A stretch of 64,000 nucleotides of DNA. Source: Mycobacterium celatum. Lineage in GTDB: Bacteria; Actinomycetota; Actinomycetes; Mycobacteriales; Mycobacteriaceae. Each line of letters starts with the position of its first letter. The stretch's first letter is position 1. This document shows positions 47,159 to 56,181 of the stretch, piece after piece. The translations under genes and the position numbers were made by a program. The notes under the pieces were generated by a model. It saw nothing but the letters and a program-made list of their open reading frames with translations. It did no database searches and had not been told where the DNA came from. Location of the stretch: positions 1-64,000 of the forward strand of contig NZ_LQOM01000024.1 of NCBI RefSeq assembly GCF_002101595.1, given 5' to 3'.

Positions 47159-47929
47159 TCAGGTGCCGAGCGGCAGCAGCCGGTGATCGCGGGTGAATAC
47201 CCGTCGCACCAGACCGAGCGCGACCACCACCGTGGTGACCGCGACCGAACCCAGGATCAAAAACATCACCACGGCCTGCACGAGCACGGCCTGCACCGGC
47301 GACACCCCGGCGAGAATGAGCCCGGTCATCGCGCCGGGCAGGAACACCAGCCCGGTCGCCTTGGTGGTTTCGATCTGCGGGGACAGCGCCGATCGCAGTG
47401 CGATCCGCAGATACGGCGAGGCGGCCTGCCGGTAGGGTTGCCCGAGCGCCAACCGCGCCTCGACCTCGGCGCGTTTGTCGCGCAGCTCGTCGACCAGCCG
47501 GCGGGCCACCAGCACGGTGGCCGTCATCGAGTTGCCGATCATCATCCCGGCGATCGGCACCAGGGTCTGGGGCCGCAGCGGAAATACCCGCAGCCCGAAG
47601 ATCACTCCCAGCGTAACCACCGCCGCAGCGCTGAACGCGGCGACGGCCAGCGGACCCAGCCGCGGCACCTCCGGCGCGCGCCGGCGTGCGACGTCGCCTG
47701 CGTAGCCGACCATGCCCACAGTCCACGCCCACGACCACCACAGCGAGCGGCCCGGCGCGAACAGCAACGTCAGCGCGCCGCCCACCATCAGCAGCTGGGC
47801 CAGCGCGCGGGCGGCCGCCCACAGCACTTGGCGCTCCAGACCGAGCCGCTGCCACAGCGAGATCGCCGCCGCGAACGCCACCAACGCCAGCGACGTCGTC
47901 AGGCCCACCCAGCCGACTTCACCGTTCAC
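47159..47929 (-). CDS. FetB-like ABC transporter permease (UPF0014)
   Basis: 256 aa membrane protein with about seven hydrophobic segments. The UPF0014/FetB signature is clear: LVPIAGMMIGNSMTA and LRSALSPQIETTKATGLVFLPGAMTGLILAG. E. coli FetAB is linked to iron export and peroxide resistance. The GTG at 47929 overlaps the ATPase stop by 4 bases. I recall a hydrolase (Rv3312c) here in M. tuberculosis, so this pair is accessory or lost there. Confidence 0.85.
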   Translation of the reverse strand: MNGEVGWVGLTTSLALVAFAAAISLWQRLGLERQVLWAAARALAQLLMVGGALTLLFAPGRSLWWSWAWTVGMVGYAGDVARRRAPEVPRLGPLAVAAFSAAAVVTLGVIFGLRVFPLRPQTLVPIAGMMIGNSMTATVLVARRLVDELRDKRAEVEARLALGQPYRQAASPYLRIALRSALSPQIETTKATGLVFLPGAMTGLILAGVSPVQAVLVQAVVMFLILGSVAVTTVVVALGLVRRVFTRDHRLLPLGT

Positions 47930-48591
47930 CTCGTCACCTCCGGTCCCAGCCCGATGCAGCGGCCCCGTTCGATACGCAGCACCCGGTCGGCGATCCGCTC
48001 GACCTGCGCCGCGTCGTGAGTGACCCACAACGCCGGTATCCCGTCGTCGTGGGCCAGTTCGCGCACCGCGGCCTCGATCACTCCCGCGGCCGCGGCGTCC
48101 ACTGCGGAGGTGGGCTCGTCGAGCAGCAGCACCTGCGGTCGGGCAATTAGTGTGCGGGCCAGGCACATTCGCTGCGCTTCACCGCCGGACAGCGCGGTCG
48201 CGTCGCGGTCCAGCCACGATCCGGTCAGCGCCACCCGGGTCAGGGTCTCGGCCATCTGAGACTCGGAGACCTCTGGGTCGGCGACGCGCAAATTGTCGGC
48301 CACCGTCCCCGGAAACGGGGTCGGACGCTGAAAGCACATGCCGACCCGGCGCCGCAACCACAACGGATCGATCCCGGCAATGTCCTTGCCGCAGAACGAC
48401 ACTCGACCGCTTGTCGGTATTTCCAGTCGATTGCACAACCGCAGCAGCGTCGACTTGCCGGAGCCGGACGGCCCGAACACCACTGTGACGCCCTGCTGCG
48501 GAACGGCGGCGGTGAATCCGTCCAGCGCGCGGATTCCGCCCCGCTCCACCACGACGTCGACGAAGTCGAACACCGAGTCGGTCGTTGCCAC
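47926..48591 (-). CDS. FetA-like ABC transporter ATPase
   Basis: 221 aa ATP-binding subunit. Walker A GPSGSGKST, Q-loop CFQRPTPFPG, signature LSGGEAQRM, Walker B LLLDEPTS and the switch histidine in VTHDAAQ are all intact. It partners the UPF0014 permease that follows. GTG start at 48591 lies only 4 bases after the add stop, so it is probably the fourth gene of a cdd-deoA-add-fetA-fetB transcript. Confidence 0.87.
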   Translation of the reverse strand: MATTDSVFDFVDVVVERGGIRALDGFTAAVPQQGVTVVFGPSGSGKSTLLRLCNRLEIPTSGRVSFCGKDIAGIDPLWLRRRVGMCFQRPTPFPGTVADNLRVADPEVSESQMAETLTRVALTGSWLDRDATALSGGEAQRMCLARTLIARPQVLLLDEPTSAVDAAAAGVIEAAVRELAHDDGIPALWVTHDAAQVERIADRVLRIERGRCIGLGPEVTR

Positions 48592-48595
48592 CGCG

Positions 48596-49684
48596 CTAGC
48601 CGATCAGCACAGCGAACCGCGGCTTGATCACCTCGTCGATGATCGCCAGCCGTTCGTCGAACGGAATGAACGCCGACTTCATCGCGTTGATGGTGAACCG
48701 CTCGAGGTCACTCCAGCCATAGCCGAAAGCTTCTACCAGCCGGTGCATTTCGCGGCTCATCGACGTGTCGCTCATCAGCCGGTTATCGGTGTTGATGGTC
48801 ACCCGGAACCGGGCCCGGGCCAGCAGGTCGAACGGGTGCTCGGCGATGCTGGCTACCACACCGGAATGCACGTTGGAGCTGGGGCACAGCTCCAGGGGAA
48901 TGCGCTTGTCCCGCAAGATCGATGCCTGCTGGCCGAGCCGCACCGTGCCGTCCTCGTCCACGTCGATGTCGTCGACGATGCGCACCCCGTGACCGAGCCG
49001 GTCGGCACTGCAGAACGCGATCGCCTCGTGAATCGACGGCAGCCCGAATGCCTCGCCGGCGTGAATCGTAAAGCGCGCGTTGTGGTCTCGCATGTATTCG
49101 AAAGCGTCCAGGTGCCGGGTCGGCGGGTAGCCGGCCTCCGCGCCGGCGATGTCGAAACCGACCACGCCCTTGTCCCGGAACCGTATCGCGAGTTCGGCGA
49201 TCTCCCGGGACAGCGCGGCGTGCCGCATCGCGGTGACCAGGCAGCGCACGGTGATCGGGCGGCCCGCCGCCCCCGCCGCCTTCTCACCATCGGCGAAACC
49301 GGCCAGTACAGTGTCCACGACCTCGTCGAAGGACAGCCCGCGGTTGATGTGCAGCTCGGGGGCGAACCGTACCTCCGCGTACACGACGTTGTCGGCGGCC
49401 AGGTCCTCCACGCACTCGGTGGCGACCCGGTGCAGCGCCTCGGGCGTCTGCATCACCGCAACGGTGTGCGCGAACGGCTCGAGGTAGCGCTCCAGCGATC
49501 CGCTGTAGGACCGAGTGTGAAACCAGCGGGCGAGCTCGTCGACGTCGGTGGCGGGCAGGTCGTCGTAGCCGAGTTGCCCGGCGAGGTCCAGCACGGTGGC
49601 CGGGCGCAGCCCGCCGTCGAGGTGGTCGTGCAGCAGCGCCTTGGGTGCCCGCTGGATGGTCTCGAGGTTCAGCGGCGTCGTCAT
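48596..49684 (-). CDS. add: Adenosine deaminase
   Basis: 362 aa zinc enzyme converting adenosine and deoxyadenosine to inosine forms. Zinc ligands: HDHLDGG near residue 19, and HAGEAFG; catalytic GHGVRI and [10 protein letters not shown] follow. It corresponds to Rv3313c. The ATG overlaps the deoA stop by 4 bases. Its product feeds DeoD encoded 7 kb away. Confidence 0.95.
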   Translation of the reverse strand: MTTPLNLETIQRAPKALLHDHLDGGLRPATVLDLAGQLGYDDLPATDVDELARWFHTRSYSGSLERYLEPFAHTVAVMQTPEALHRVATECVEDLAADNVVYAEVRFAPELHINRGLSFDEVVDTVLAGFADGEKAAGAAGRPITVRCLVTAMRHAALSREIAELAIRFRDKGVVGFDIAGAEAGYPPTRHLDAFEYMRDHNARFTIHAGEAFGLPSIHEAIAFCSADRLGHGVRIVDDIDVDEDGTVRLGQQASILRDKRIPLELCPSSNVHSGVVASIAEHPFDLLARARFRVTINTDNRLMSDTSMSREMHRLVEAFGYGWSDLERFTINAMKSAFIPFDERLAIIDEVIKPRFAVLIG

Positions 49685-50952
49685 GGGGTGATCCGATCGA
49701 TGATCAGGGGACGCCGGGCGGGCGGTGCGTTCCCGACGCTCCAGCCGCCGTCGAGCTCGGCCATCGCCGCCGGAAAGCGCTCCGGGGTGTCGGTGTACAG
49801 CGTGAACAGCGGCTCGCCGGCGGTCACCGGCTCCCCCGGCCGGCGGTGGATGCGCACACCGGCGCCCGGCTGCACCCGCTCACCGGGCCGGGACCTGCCC
49901 GCTCCGAGCCGCCATACCGCCATACCCACTGCCATCGCGTCGATGTCGCCCATTGTGCCGCCCCGATCGGCGGTGACGCTCTCCGAACACGCGCCGATGG
50001 GCAACGGCACCGACAAGTCACCGCCCTGCGCGGCGATGAGCGCGCGGAACCGGTCCATCGCGGTGCCGTCGCGCAGCGTCTGCGCAGGGTCGCGGCCGTC
50101 GAGCCCGGCGAGCCGCAGCATCTCGGCGGCCAGCGCCACCGTCAGCTCCACCACGTCGGGCGGTCCGCCGCCGGCCAGCACGTCCAGCGCTTCGGCGACC
50201 TCCAGCGCGTTGCCGGCTGTGCAGCCCAGCGGACGGTTCATGTCGGTCAGCAGCGCGTGCGTCGGCACGCCGTGCGCCGCACCCAGCCGAACCATGGTGT
50301 GCGCCAACTCTCGGGCCTGACTTTCCGACTTCATGAACGCGCCCGAGCCGACCTTGACGTCGAGCACCAGCGCTCCCGCGCCCTCGGCCAGTTTCTTGCT
50401 CATCACCGAACTGGCAATCAGCGGCAGCGACTCGACGGTGCCGGTGATGTCGCGCAACGCGTAGAGCTTGGCGTCGGCGGGCGCCAACCGCCCGGCCGCG
50501 AAGATTGCTGCGCCGACGTCGCGAAGTTGTTGGCGCACTTGGTTATTCGACAGGTCAGCGGTGAAGCCGGCGATGGATTCCAGCTTGTCGAGGGTGCCGC
50601 CGGTGTGTCCCAGCCCGCGGCCCGACGCCTGCGGCACCGCCGCACCGCACGCCGCGACGACCGCCACCAACGGCAGGGTGATCTTGTCGCCGACCCCGCC
50701 GGTGGAGTGCTTGTCCACGGTCACCAGGTCGCCGAAGTCCAGCCGCTCGCCCGAGGCCACCATCGCCGCGGTCCACCGCGCGGTCTCGCCGGCGTCCATG
50801 CCGCGCAGAAAAATCGCCATCAGCAGGGCCGACATCTGCTCCTCGGCGACCTCACCGCGGCTGTAGGCGTCGATCACCCAGTCGATCGCGGCGTCGGGGA
50901 GCCGGCCGCCGTCACGTTTGGTCTTGATGACCGTCGGCGCGTCGAACCTCAC
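49681..50952 (-). CDS. deoA: Thymidine phosphorylase DeoA
   Basis: 423 aa nucleoside phosphorylase family II enzyme splitting thymidine and deoxyuridine. The phosphate-site loop [12 protein letters not shown], the [15 protein letters not shown] segment and the KVGSGAFMK motif are present, and the C-terminal alpha/beta domain is complete. GTG start at 50952 overlaps the cdd stop by 4 bases. It corresponds to Rv3314c. Confidence 0.94.
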   Translation of the reverse strand: MRFDAPTVIKTKRDGGRLPDAAIDWVIDAYSRGEVAEEQMSALLMAIFLRGMDAGETARWTAAMVASGERLDFGDLVTVDKHSTGGVGDKITLPLVAVVAACGAAVPQASGRGLGHTGGTLDKLESIAGFTADLSNNQVRQQLRDVGAAIFAAGRLAPADAKLYALRDITGTVESLPLIASSVMSKKLAEGAGALVLDVKVGSGAFMKSESQARELAHTMVRLGAAHGVPTHALLTDMNRPLGCTAGNALEVAEALDVLAGGGPPDVVELTVALAAEMLRLAGLDGRDPAQTLRDGTAMDRFRALIAAQGGDLSVPLPIGACSESVTADRGGTMGDIDAMAVGMAVWRLGAGRSRPGERVQPGAGVRIHRRPGEPVTAGEPLFTLYTDTPERFPAAMAELDGGWSVGNAPPARRPLIIDRITP

Positions 50953-51359
50953 GGAAGGCTGTCCGGGCCGAACGCGTCGGGCAGCAGCTCCCCGAGCCGC
51001 CGCGGCCCGTCGGGGTGATCGATCAGCAGCTCAGGCCCGCCGTGCTCGAACAACACTTGCCGACAGCGCCCGCAGGGCATCAGCAGTGACCCGTCGGCGT
51101 CGACGCACACCAGCGCCAGCAGCCGGCCGCCGCCGCTCGAATGTAGGGCGCACACCACACCGCACTCGGCGCAGAGACCTAGGCCATATGAGACATTCTC
51201 CACATTGCAGCCGGTGACCACGCGGCGATCGTCGGCCAACGCGGCCGCCCCGACCCGCAGTCGTGAATACGGCGCGTAAGCGCGCCGAGCGGCTTGGATT
51301 GCTTTGTCCCGCAGGGAATTCCAGTTGATTGCATCTGCCGTCACGGCACTACCCGACAT
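50949..51359 (-). CDS. cdd: Cytidine deaminase
   Basis: 136 aa tetrameric-type zinc enzyme deaminating cytidine to uridine. CNVENVSYG, the zinc site CAECGVVCALH with the proton-shuttling glutamate, and PCGRCRQVL are intact. First gene of the cdd-deoA-add unit. I keep the ATG at 51359; a GTG five codons in would give a length closer to the M. tuberculosis enzyme. Divergent from sdhC. Confidence 0.93.
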   Translation of the reverse strand: MSGSAVTADAINWNSLRDKAIQAARRAYAPYSRLRVGAAALADDRRVVTGCNVENVSYGLGLCAECGVVCALHSSGGGRLLALVCVDADGSLLMPCGRCRQVLFEHGGPELLIDHPDGPRRLGELLPDAFGPDSLP

Positions 51360-51509
51360 GTGTGGAATGCATTAGCGGGTCCCGTCCACTGTTGGCCAAT
51401 TCACAAGGCCACCCTAGGGTTTCTGGCGAACGCCGGCAGCGGCGGCCGCGAAGTGGTTCATCCGCAGCTACAAATGGGTTTAGAGTCCACCCGACGGTTC
51501 CATGTTGGA

Positions 51510-51550
51510 GGCGATCGCAAGCGCGGCGAAGCCGGGCGCGGCGGGTCGCC
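51510..51550 (+). repeat. 41-base leader element, copy 2
   Basis: Begins GGCGATCGCAAGCGC, contains GGCGAAGCCGGGC, ends GCGGGTCGCC. It agrees with the minus-strand copy at 14959-14999 in 37 of 41 bases. It lies 21 bases before the sdhC start, so it would be in the 5' leader of sdhCDAB. The 212-base gap holds nothing else recognisable. Confidence 0.75.
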
Positions 51551-51571
51551 GACCAGACAGTGAGGGGGCTG

Positions 51572-51988
51572 ATGACGACGACGTCTGCGGCGGCGCAAGA
51601 ACCGCGCGTCCGACCGCCGCGCCGGACCCTGTATCGCGGCGACCCGGGCATGTGGTCATGGGTTCTGCATCGCATCAGCGGCGCGACCATCTTCTTCTTC
51701 CTGTTCGTCCATGTTCTGGACACCGCGCTGGTGCGGGTGAGTCCGCAGACCTACAACGAGGTCATCGACACCTACAAGGCGCCGATCGTCGGGCTGATGG
51801 AACTCGGCCTGGTGGCCGCGGTGCTGTATCACGCACTCAACGGCGTGCGGGTCGTCCTGATCGACTTCTGGGCGCAAGGCCCGCGCTACCAGCGGCTGAT
51901 GTTCTGGACGATCGCGATCGTCTGGCTGCTGGTGATGGTTCCGGCGACCGTCGTGGTCGGCATCCACATGGCGGGACGCTTCCTATGA
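51572..51988 (+). CDS. sdhC: Succinate dehydrogenase cytochrome b subunit SdhC
   Basis: 138 aa membrane anchor with three helices. The heme/quinone region WVLHRISGATIFFFLFVHVLD carries the conserved histidines; YHALNGVRV follows in helix two. The ATG at 51572 has a GAGGGGG ribosome site; the start adds about 26 residues before MWSW, where the M. tuberculosis annotation begins. The stop overlaps sdhD by 4 bases. Confidence 0.93.
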   Translation: MTTTSAAAQEPRVRPPRRTLYRGDPGMWSWVLHRISGATIFFFLFVHVLDTALVRVSPQTYNEVIDTYKAPIVGLMELGLVAAVLYHALNGVRVVLIDFWAQGPRYQRLMFWTIAIVWLLVMVPATVVVGIHMAGRFL

Positions 51989-52455
51989 CCACACCCGACC
52001 TACAGCTCGGCCGCGGAGACATCGCCCCGGTGCGGCAGCGCAGCCATGACCGCCCCGCCGGGCTGGACAATCCGCGGGCACCGCGGCGGCGCTCCGGGAT
52101 GCCCAACTTCGAGAAGTACGCCTGGCTGTTCATGCGGTTCTCCGGCATTGTGCTGGTGTTCTTGGCACTGGGGCACCTGTTCGTGATGCTGATGTGGGAC
52201 GACGGCGTCTACCGCATCGACTTCAACTACGTGGCGCAGCGCTGGGCGTCGCCGTTCTGGCAGACCTGGGACCTGCTGCTGCTGTGGCTGGCCCAGCTGC
52301 ACGGCGGCAACGGCCTGCGCACGATCATCGGCGACTACACCCGCAAGGACGCCACCCGGTTCTGGCTGAACACGCTGCTGGCGTTGTCGATGGTCTTCAC
52401 GCTGGTGCTGGGCACCTATGTGCTGCTGACGTTCGACCCGAACATCTCGGGATAG
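51985..52455 (+). CDS. sdhD: Succinate dehydrogenase membrane anchor SdhD
   Basis: 156 aa, three membrane helices after a hydrophilic basic N-terminus. GHLFVMLMWDDGVYRIDFNYVA and LHGGNGLRTIIGDY match the second anchor subunit, the latter replacing the usual H-x-x-x-G-x-R-x helix motif. It completes the quinone site with SdhC and SdhB. ATG overlaps the sdhC stop (ATGA); sdhA follows after 7 bases. Confidence 0.92.
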   Translation: MTTPDLQLGRGDIAPVRQRSHDRPAGLDNPRAPRRRSGMPNFEKYAWLFMRFSGIVLVFLALGHLFVMLMWDDGVYRIDFNYVAQRWASPFWQTWDLLLLWLAQLHGGNGLRTIIGDYTRKDATRFWLNTLLALSMVFTLVLGTYVLLTFDPNISG

Positions 52456-52462
52456 GCGAGTC

Positions 52463-54217
52463 ATGATCCAACAACATCGATACGACGTAGTGATCGTCGG
52501 CGCCGGCGGTGCCGGGATGCGGGCCGCCGTCGAGGCCGGACCCCGCGCACGCACCGCGGTGCTGACCAAGCTCTACCCCACCCGCAGCCACACCGGCGCC
52601 GCCCAGGGCGGCATGTGCGCGGCGCTGGCCAACGTCGAGGACGACAACTGGGAATGGCACACCTTCGACACCGTCAAGGGCGGCGACTATCTCGCCGACC
52701 AGGACGCGGTGGAGATCATGTGCAAGGAAGCCATCGACGCGGTGCTCGACCTGGAAAAGATGGGGATGCCGTTCAACCGCACCCCCGAGGGCCGCATCGA
52801 CCAGCGCCGCTTCGGCGGCCACACCCGCGACCACGGCAAAGCGCCGGTGCGCCGGTCCTGTTACGCCGCCGACCGCACCGGTCACATGATCCTGCAGACG
52901 CTCTACCAGAACTGCGTCAAGCACGACGTGCAGTTCTTCAACGAGTTCTACGTCCTCGACCTGCTCCTTACCGAAACCGGCAGCGGCCCGGTGACTTCCG
53001 GCGTAGTCGCCTACGAGCTGGCCACCGGCGACATTCACGTCTTCCACGCCAAGGCCGTGGTGATCGCGACCGGCGGCTCGGGGCGGATGTACAAAACCAC
53101 CTCCAACGCGCACACATTGACCGGCGATGGCATCGGGATCGTGTTCCGCAAGGGACTTCCGTTGGAGGACATGGAGTTTCACCAGTTCCACCCGACCGGC
53201 CTGGCCGGGCTGGGCATCCTGATCTCCGAGGCCGTGCGCGGCGAGGGCGGCCGGCTGCTCAACGGCGAGGGCGAGCGTTTCATGGAGCGCTACGCGCCGA
53301 CGATCGTCGACCTGGCGCCGCGCGACATCGTCGCCCGCTCGATGGTGCGCGAAGTGCTCGAGGGCCGCGGCGCGGGCCCGAACAAGGACTACGTCTACAT
53401 CGACGTACGTCACCTCGGCGAAGACGTTCTGGCCGCAAAGCTTCCCGATATCACGGAATTCGCCCGCACCTACCTCGGTGTGGACCCGGTCAACGAGCTG
53501 GTGCCCGTGTACCCGACGTGTCACTACGTGATGGGTGGCATCCCGACGACGGTCACCGGACAGGTGTTGCGTGACAACACCAATACTGTGCCGGGCTTGT
53601 ACGCAGCTGGCGAGTGTGCGTGTGTTTCAGTGCACGGCGCCAACCGGCTGGGTACCAATTCGCTGTTGGATATCAACGTGTTTGGCCGCCGCGCTGGCAT
53701 CGCCGCCGCCAACTACGCGCTGGGCCACGACTTCGTCGACCTGCCGCCTGAGCCCGCCGCGATGGTGGTCGGCTGGGTGGGCGACATTTTGTCCGAGCAC
53801 GGCAACGAGCGCGTCGCCGACATCCGCGGCGCGTTGCAGCAGACGATGGACAACAACGCCGCGGTGTTCCGCACCGAGGAGACGCTCAAGCAGGCTTTGA
53901 CCGACATCCATGCTCTGAAGGAGCGCTACTCCCGAATCACCGTGCACGACAAGGGAAAGCGGTACAACAGCGACCTGCTCGAAGCCATCGAGCTGGGCTT
54001 TTTGCTGGAGCTCGCGGAGGTCACCGTCGTCGGCGCGTTGAACCGCAAGGAATCCCGCGGCGGGCATGCCCGCGAGGACTACCCCAACCGCGACGACACC
54101 AACTACATGCGCCACACCATGGCCTACAAGCAGGGCAGCGATCTGTTGTCCGACATCCGGCTGGACTTCAAGCCCGTCGTGCAGACCCGCTACGAACCGA
54201 AGGAACGGAAGTACTGA
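52463..54217 (+). CDS. sdhA: Succinate dehydrogenase flavoprotein SdhA
   Basis: 584 aa flavoprotein oxidising succinate to fumarate. FAD fold VVIVGAGGAGMRAA; the FAD-linked histidine in RSHTGAAQGGM; the substrate-site FHQFHPTGL, the catalytic HLGEDVLAAKLPDI region, and the C-terminal RKESRGGHAREDYP arginine motif are complete. It shares a single base with the sdhB start (TGATG). Confidence 0.96.
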   Translation: MIQQHRYDVVIVGAGGAGMRAAVEAGPRARTAVLTKLYPTRSHTGAAQGGMCAALANVEDDNWEWHTFDTVKGGDYLADQDAVEIMCKEAIDAVLDLEKMGMPFNRTPEGRIDQRRFGGHTRDHGKAPVRRSCYAADRTGHMILQTLYQNCVKHDVQFFNEFYVLDLLLTETGSGPVTSGVVAYELATGDIHVFHAKAVVIATGGSGRMYKTTSNAHTLTGDGIGIVFRKGLPLEDMEFHQFHPTGLAGLGILISEAVRGEGGRLLNGEGERFMERYAPTIVDLAPRDIVARSMVREVLEGRGAGPNKDYVYIDVRHLGEDVLAAKLPDITEFARTYLGVDPVNELVPVYPTCHYVMGGIPTTVTGQVLRDNTNTVPGLYAAGECACVSVHGANRLGTNSLLDINVFGRRAGIAAANYALGHDFVDLPPEPAAMVVGWVGDILSEHGNERVADIRGALQQTMDNNAAVFRTEETLKQALTDIHALKERYSRITVHDKGKRYNSDLLEAIELGFLLELAEVTVVGALNRKESRGGHAREDYPNRDDTNYMRHTMAYKQGSDLLSDIRLDFKPVVQTRYEPKERKY

Positions 54218-55005
54218 TGGCGTCAGACGAGGTTATCGAGACCGCGGAACCCGGGGACCCGCCGCTGCCGCCGGTGCCCGAGGGCGCGGTGATGGTGACC
54301 CTGAAGATCGCCCGGTTCAATCCCGAGAACCCGGACGCCGCCGGGTGGCAGAGCTTCCGGGTGCCGTGCCTGCCCAGCGACCGGCTGCTCAACCTGCTGA
54401 TCTATGTCAAGAGCTACCTCGACGGGACGCTGACCTTCCGGCGGTCCTGCGCGCACGGGGTGTGCGGGTCGGATGCGATGCGGATCAACGGGGTCAACCG
54501 GTTGGCCTGCAAGGTGCTGATGCGCGACCTGCTGCCGAAAAAGCCTGGTAAGCAGCTGACCATCACGGTCGAGCCGATCCGCGGGCTGCCGGTCGAAAAG
54601 GACCTGCTGGTCGACATGGAGCCGTTCTTCGACGCCTACCGGGCGGTCAAGCCTTACCTGATCACCAGCGGCAACCCGCCAACCCGGGAGCGTATCCAGA
54701 GTCAAACGGACCGCGCCCGCTACGACGACACCACGAAATGCATTCTGTGCGCGGCGTGTACGACCAGCTGCCCGGTGTTCTGGCACGAGGGTTCGTATTT
54801 CGGGCCGGCGGCGATCGTCAACGCGCACCGCTTCATCTTCGACAGCCGCGACGAGGGTGCGGCCGAGCGCCTGGACATCCTCAACGAGGCCGACGGGGTG
54901 TGGCGCTGCCGCACTACGTTCAACTGCACTGAGGCCTGCCCCCGCGGCATCGAGGTGACCAAGGCGATCCAAGAGGTCAAGCGCGCCCTGATGTTCGCGC
55001 GCTAA
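54217..55005 (+). CDS. sdhB: Succinate dehydrogenase iron-sulfur subunit SdhB
   Basis: 262 aa electron-transfer subunit. The [2Fe-2S] site is CAHGVCGSDAM...LAC; the [4Fe-4S] ligands are in CILCAACTTSCP, and the [3Fe-4S] ligands in the same motif plus CTEACPRG. It carries electrons from SdhA to the SdhCD quinone site. Last gene of sdhCDAB; the palindromic element copy 2 follows 13 bases after the stop. Confidence 0.96.
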   Translation: MASDEVIETAEPGDPPLPPVPEGAVMVTLKIARFNPENPDAAGWQSFRVPCLPSDRLLNLLIYVKSYLDGTLTFRRSCAHGVCGSDAMRINGVNRLACKVLMRDLLPKKPGKQLTITVEPIRGLPVEKDLLVDMEPFFDAYRAVKPYLITSGNPPTRERIQSQTDRARYDDTTKCILCAACTTSCPVFWHEGSYFGPAAIVNAHRFIFDSRDEGAAERLDILNEADGVWRCRTTFNCTEACPRGIEVTKAIQEVKRALMFAR

Positions 55006-55018
55006 CTCGCCTTCTTGC

Positions 55019-55077
55019 GCGAGCGTGCGTGTCCCCGACCGACACTCCGTATTTGAACCTGGTTTGCGCACGCTCGC
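55019..55077. repeat. 60-base-type palindromic element, copy 2
   Basis: Arms GCGAGCGTGCG (55019-55029) and CGCACGCTCGC (55067-55077), identical to the arms of 39377-39436. The interior shares TGT-CCCG-CCGACAC and GGTTTG. Here it follows sdhB and precedes a co-directional gene, so it is not confined to convergent gaps. Confidence 0.8.
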
Positions 55078-55124
55078 CACACCAGCTTGTGTCACACCTT
55101 GGCGGGCTGTCTCGTCTAACCGGT

Positions 55125-55712
55125 ATGACACCGGAAACCCGTATCGAACCCGTGTCCCCGAAGAAGGCACCGCTGTGGGTCCGCGCCGCCTACCGCTACG
55201 CCAAGCGGCGGTTCGGCGAAGTGCCCGAGCCGTTCACGATCGTGGCCCATCACCCGCGACTGCTGGCCGCCAACGCAGTCCACGAGTCTCTCCTGGAACG
55301 CGGCTCGAAGGCCCTGCCGGCGAGCGTGCGTGAGCTGGCGGTGTTTTGGACCGCCCGCACCATCGGCTGCGCGTGGTGCGTCGACTTCGGCTCCATGCTG
55401 CAGCGCCTCGACGGCCTCGACGTCGAAAGGCTGAAAGAGATCGACAATTACGCGTCCTCACCGCGCTACACCGACGACGAGCGTGCCGCCATCGCCTACG
55501 CCGACGCGATGACCACCGACCCGCATTCGGTCACCGACGAGCAGGTCGCCGACCTAAGGGCCCGCTTCGGCGATGCCGGCGTCATTGAGCTGACGTATCA
55601 GATCGGTGTGGAGAACATGCGGGCGCGCATGTATTCGGCGCTGGGCATCACCGAGCAGGGCTTCAATTCCGGTGACGCGTGCCGCGTTCCGTGGGCTAAC
55701 CCGCCGGCGTGA
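55125..55712 (+). CDS. Carboxymuconolactone decarboxylase-family protein
   Basis: 195 aa AhpD/CMD-fold protein. The family helix pair is seen as VRELAVFWTARTIGCAWCVDFGS: the glutamate and CxxC are present, but the downstream histidine of AhpD is a glycine, so it may have thiol chemistry different from AhpD. The ATG at 55125 is preferred because the longer frame runs into the palindromic element. Overlaps the convergent PNPOx gene by 17 bases. Confidence 0.82.
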   Translation: MTPETRIEPVSPKKAPLWVRAAYRYAKRRFGEVPEPFTIVAHHPRLLAANAVHESLLERGSKALPASVRELAVFWTARTIGCAWCVDFGSMLQRLDGLDVERLKEIDNYASSPRYTDDERAAIAYADAMTTDPHSVTDEQVADLRARFGDAGVIELTYQIGVENMRARMYSALGITEQGFNSGDACRVPWANPPA

Positions 55713-56181
55713 TCTCGATGTAGGCCATCGGGATTCGGAGCGCTTCGCTACTCTTGTCGAGGCTGCGCTCCAGTAGCTTCATCGGCATGCTCCAGTTGGC
55801 CGCAATCACCTGGTTCGCGTGCGCATGTTCGGACTCCGGCAGGATTTTGGCAACCGCGGCGACGGCTGGGCCCTTGGGTTTGCCACGGAGGTTGCACGGC
55901 GCGACGACGACACGCGGATTGTTGCGGATCCGCTTGACCTTCCCGGTGGAGGCATCGGTCCGTACATAGATCTTCCCGTCGGCGACACCATGATTGATCG
56001 GGCTCGGCATCGCCTCGCCGGAGCGCTTGAACGTCAACAGAACAATCTGACGCGCCTTGTCGAAACCGGTGAAGTCCCTCCCCTCGGGATTCGCACCGAT
56101 GTCGAAGGCGTCACGATGGCGCATCTTGTCCATCACACGGAACATCCACGCGCTCATCTTCTTGGCGGCGTTATCGGCCAT
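55696..56181 (-). CDS. PNPOx-family flavin/F420-binding protein
   Basis: 161 aa split-barrel protein of the PPOX class F420-dependent type. The barrel strands VLLTFKRSGEAMPSPINHG, IYVRTDASTGKVKRIRNNP and VVVAPCNLRGKPKGP match this group, whose mycobacterial members reduce varied substrates with F420H2 or act as cofactor binders. ATG at 56181 has GGAG upstream. It overlaps the end of sigJ by 11 bases, so it is coupled to the sigma factor. Confidence 0.82.
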   Translation of the reverse strand: MADNAAKKMSAWMFRVMDKMRHRDAFDIGANPEGRDFTGFDKARQIVLLTFKRSGEAMPSPINHGVADGKIYVRTDASTGKVKRIRNNPRVVVAPCNLRGKPKGPAVAAVAKILPESEHAHANQVIAANWSMPMKLLERSLDKSSEALRIPMAYIEITPAG

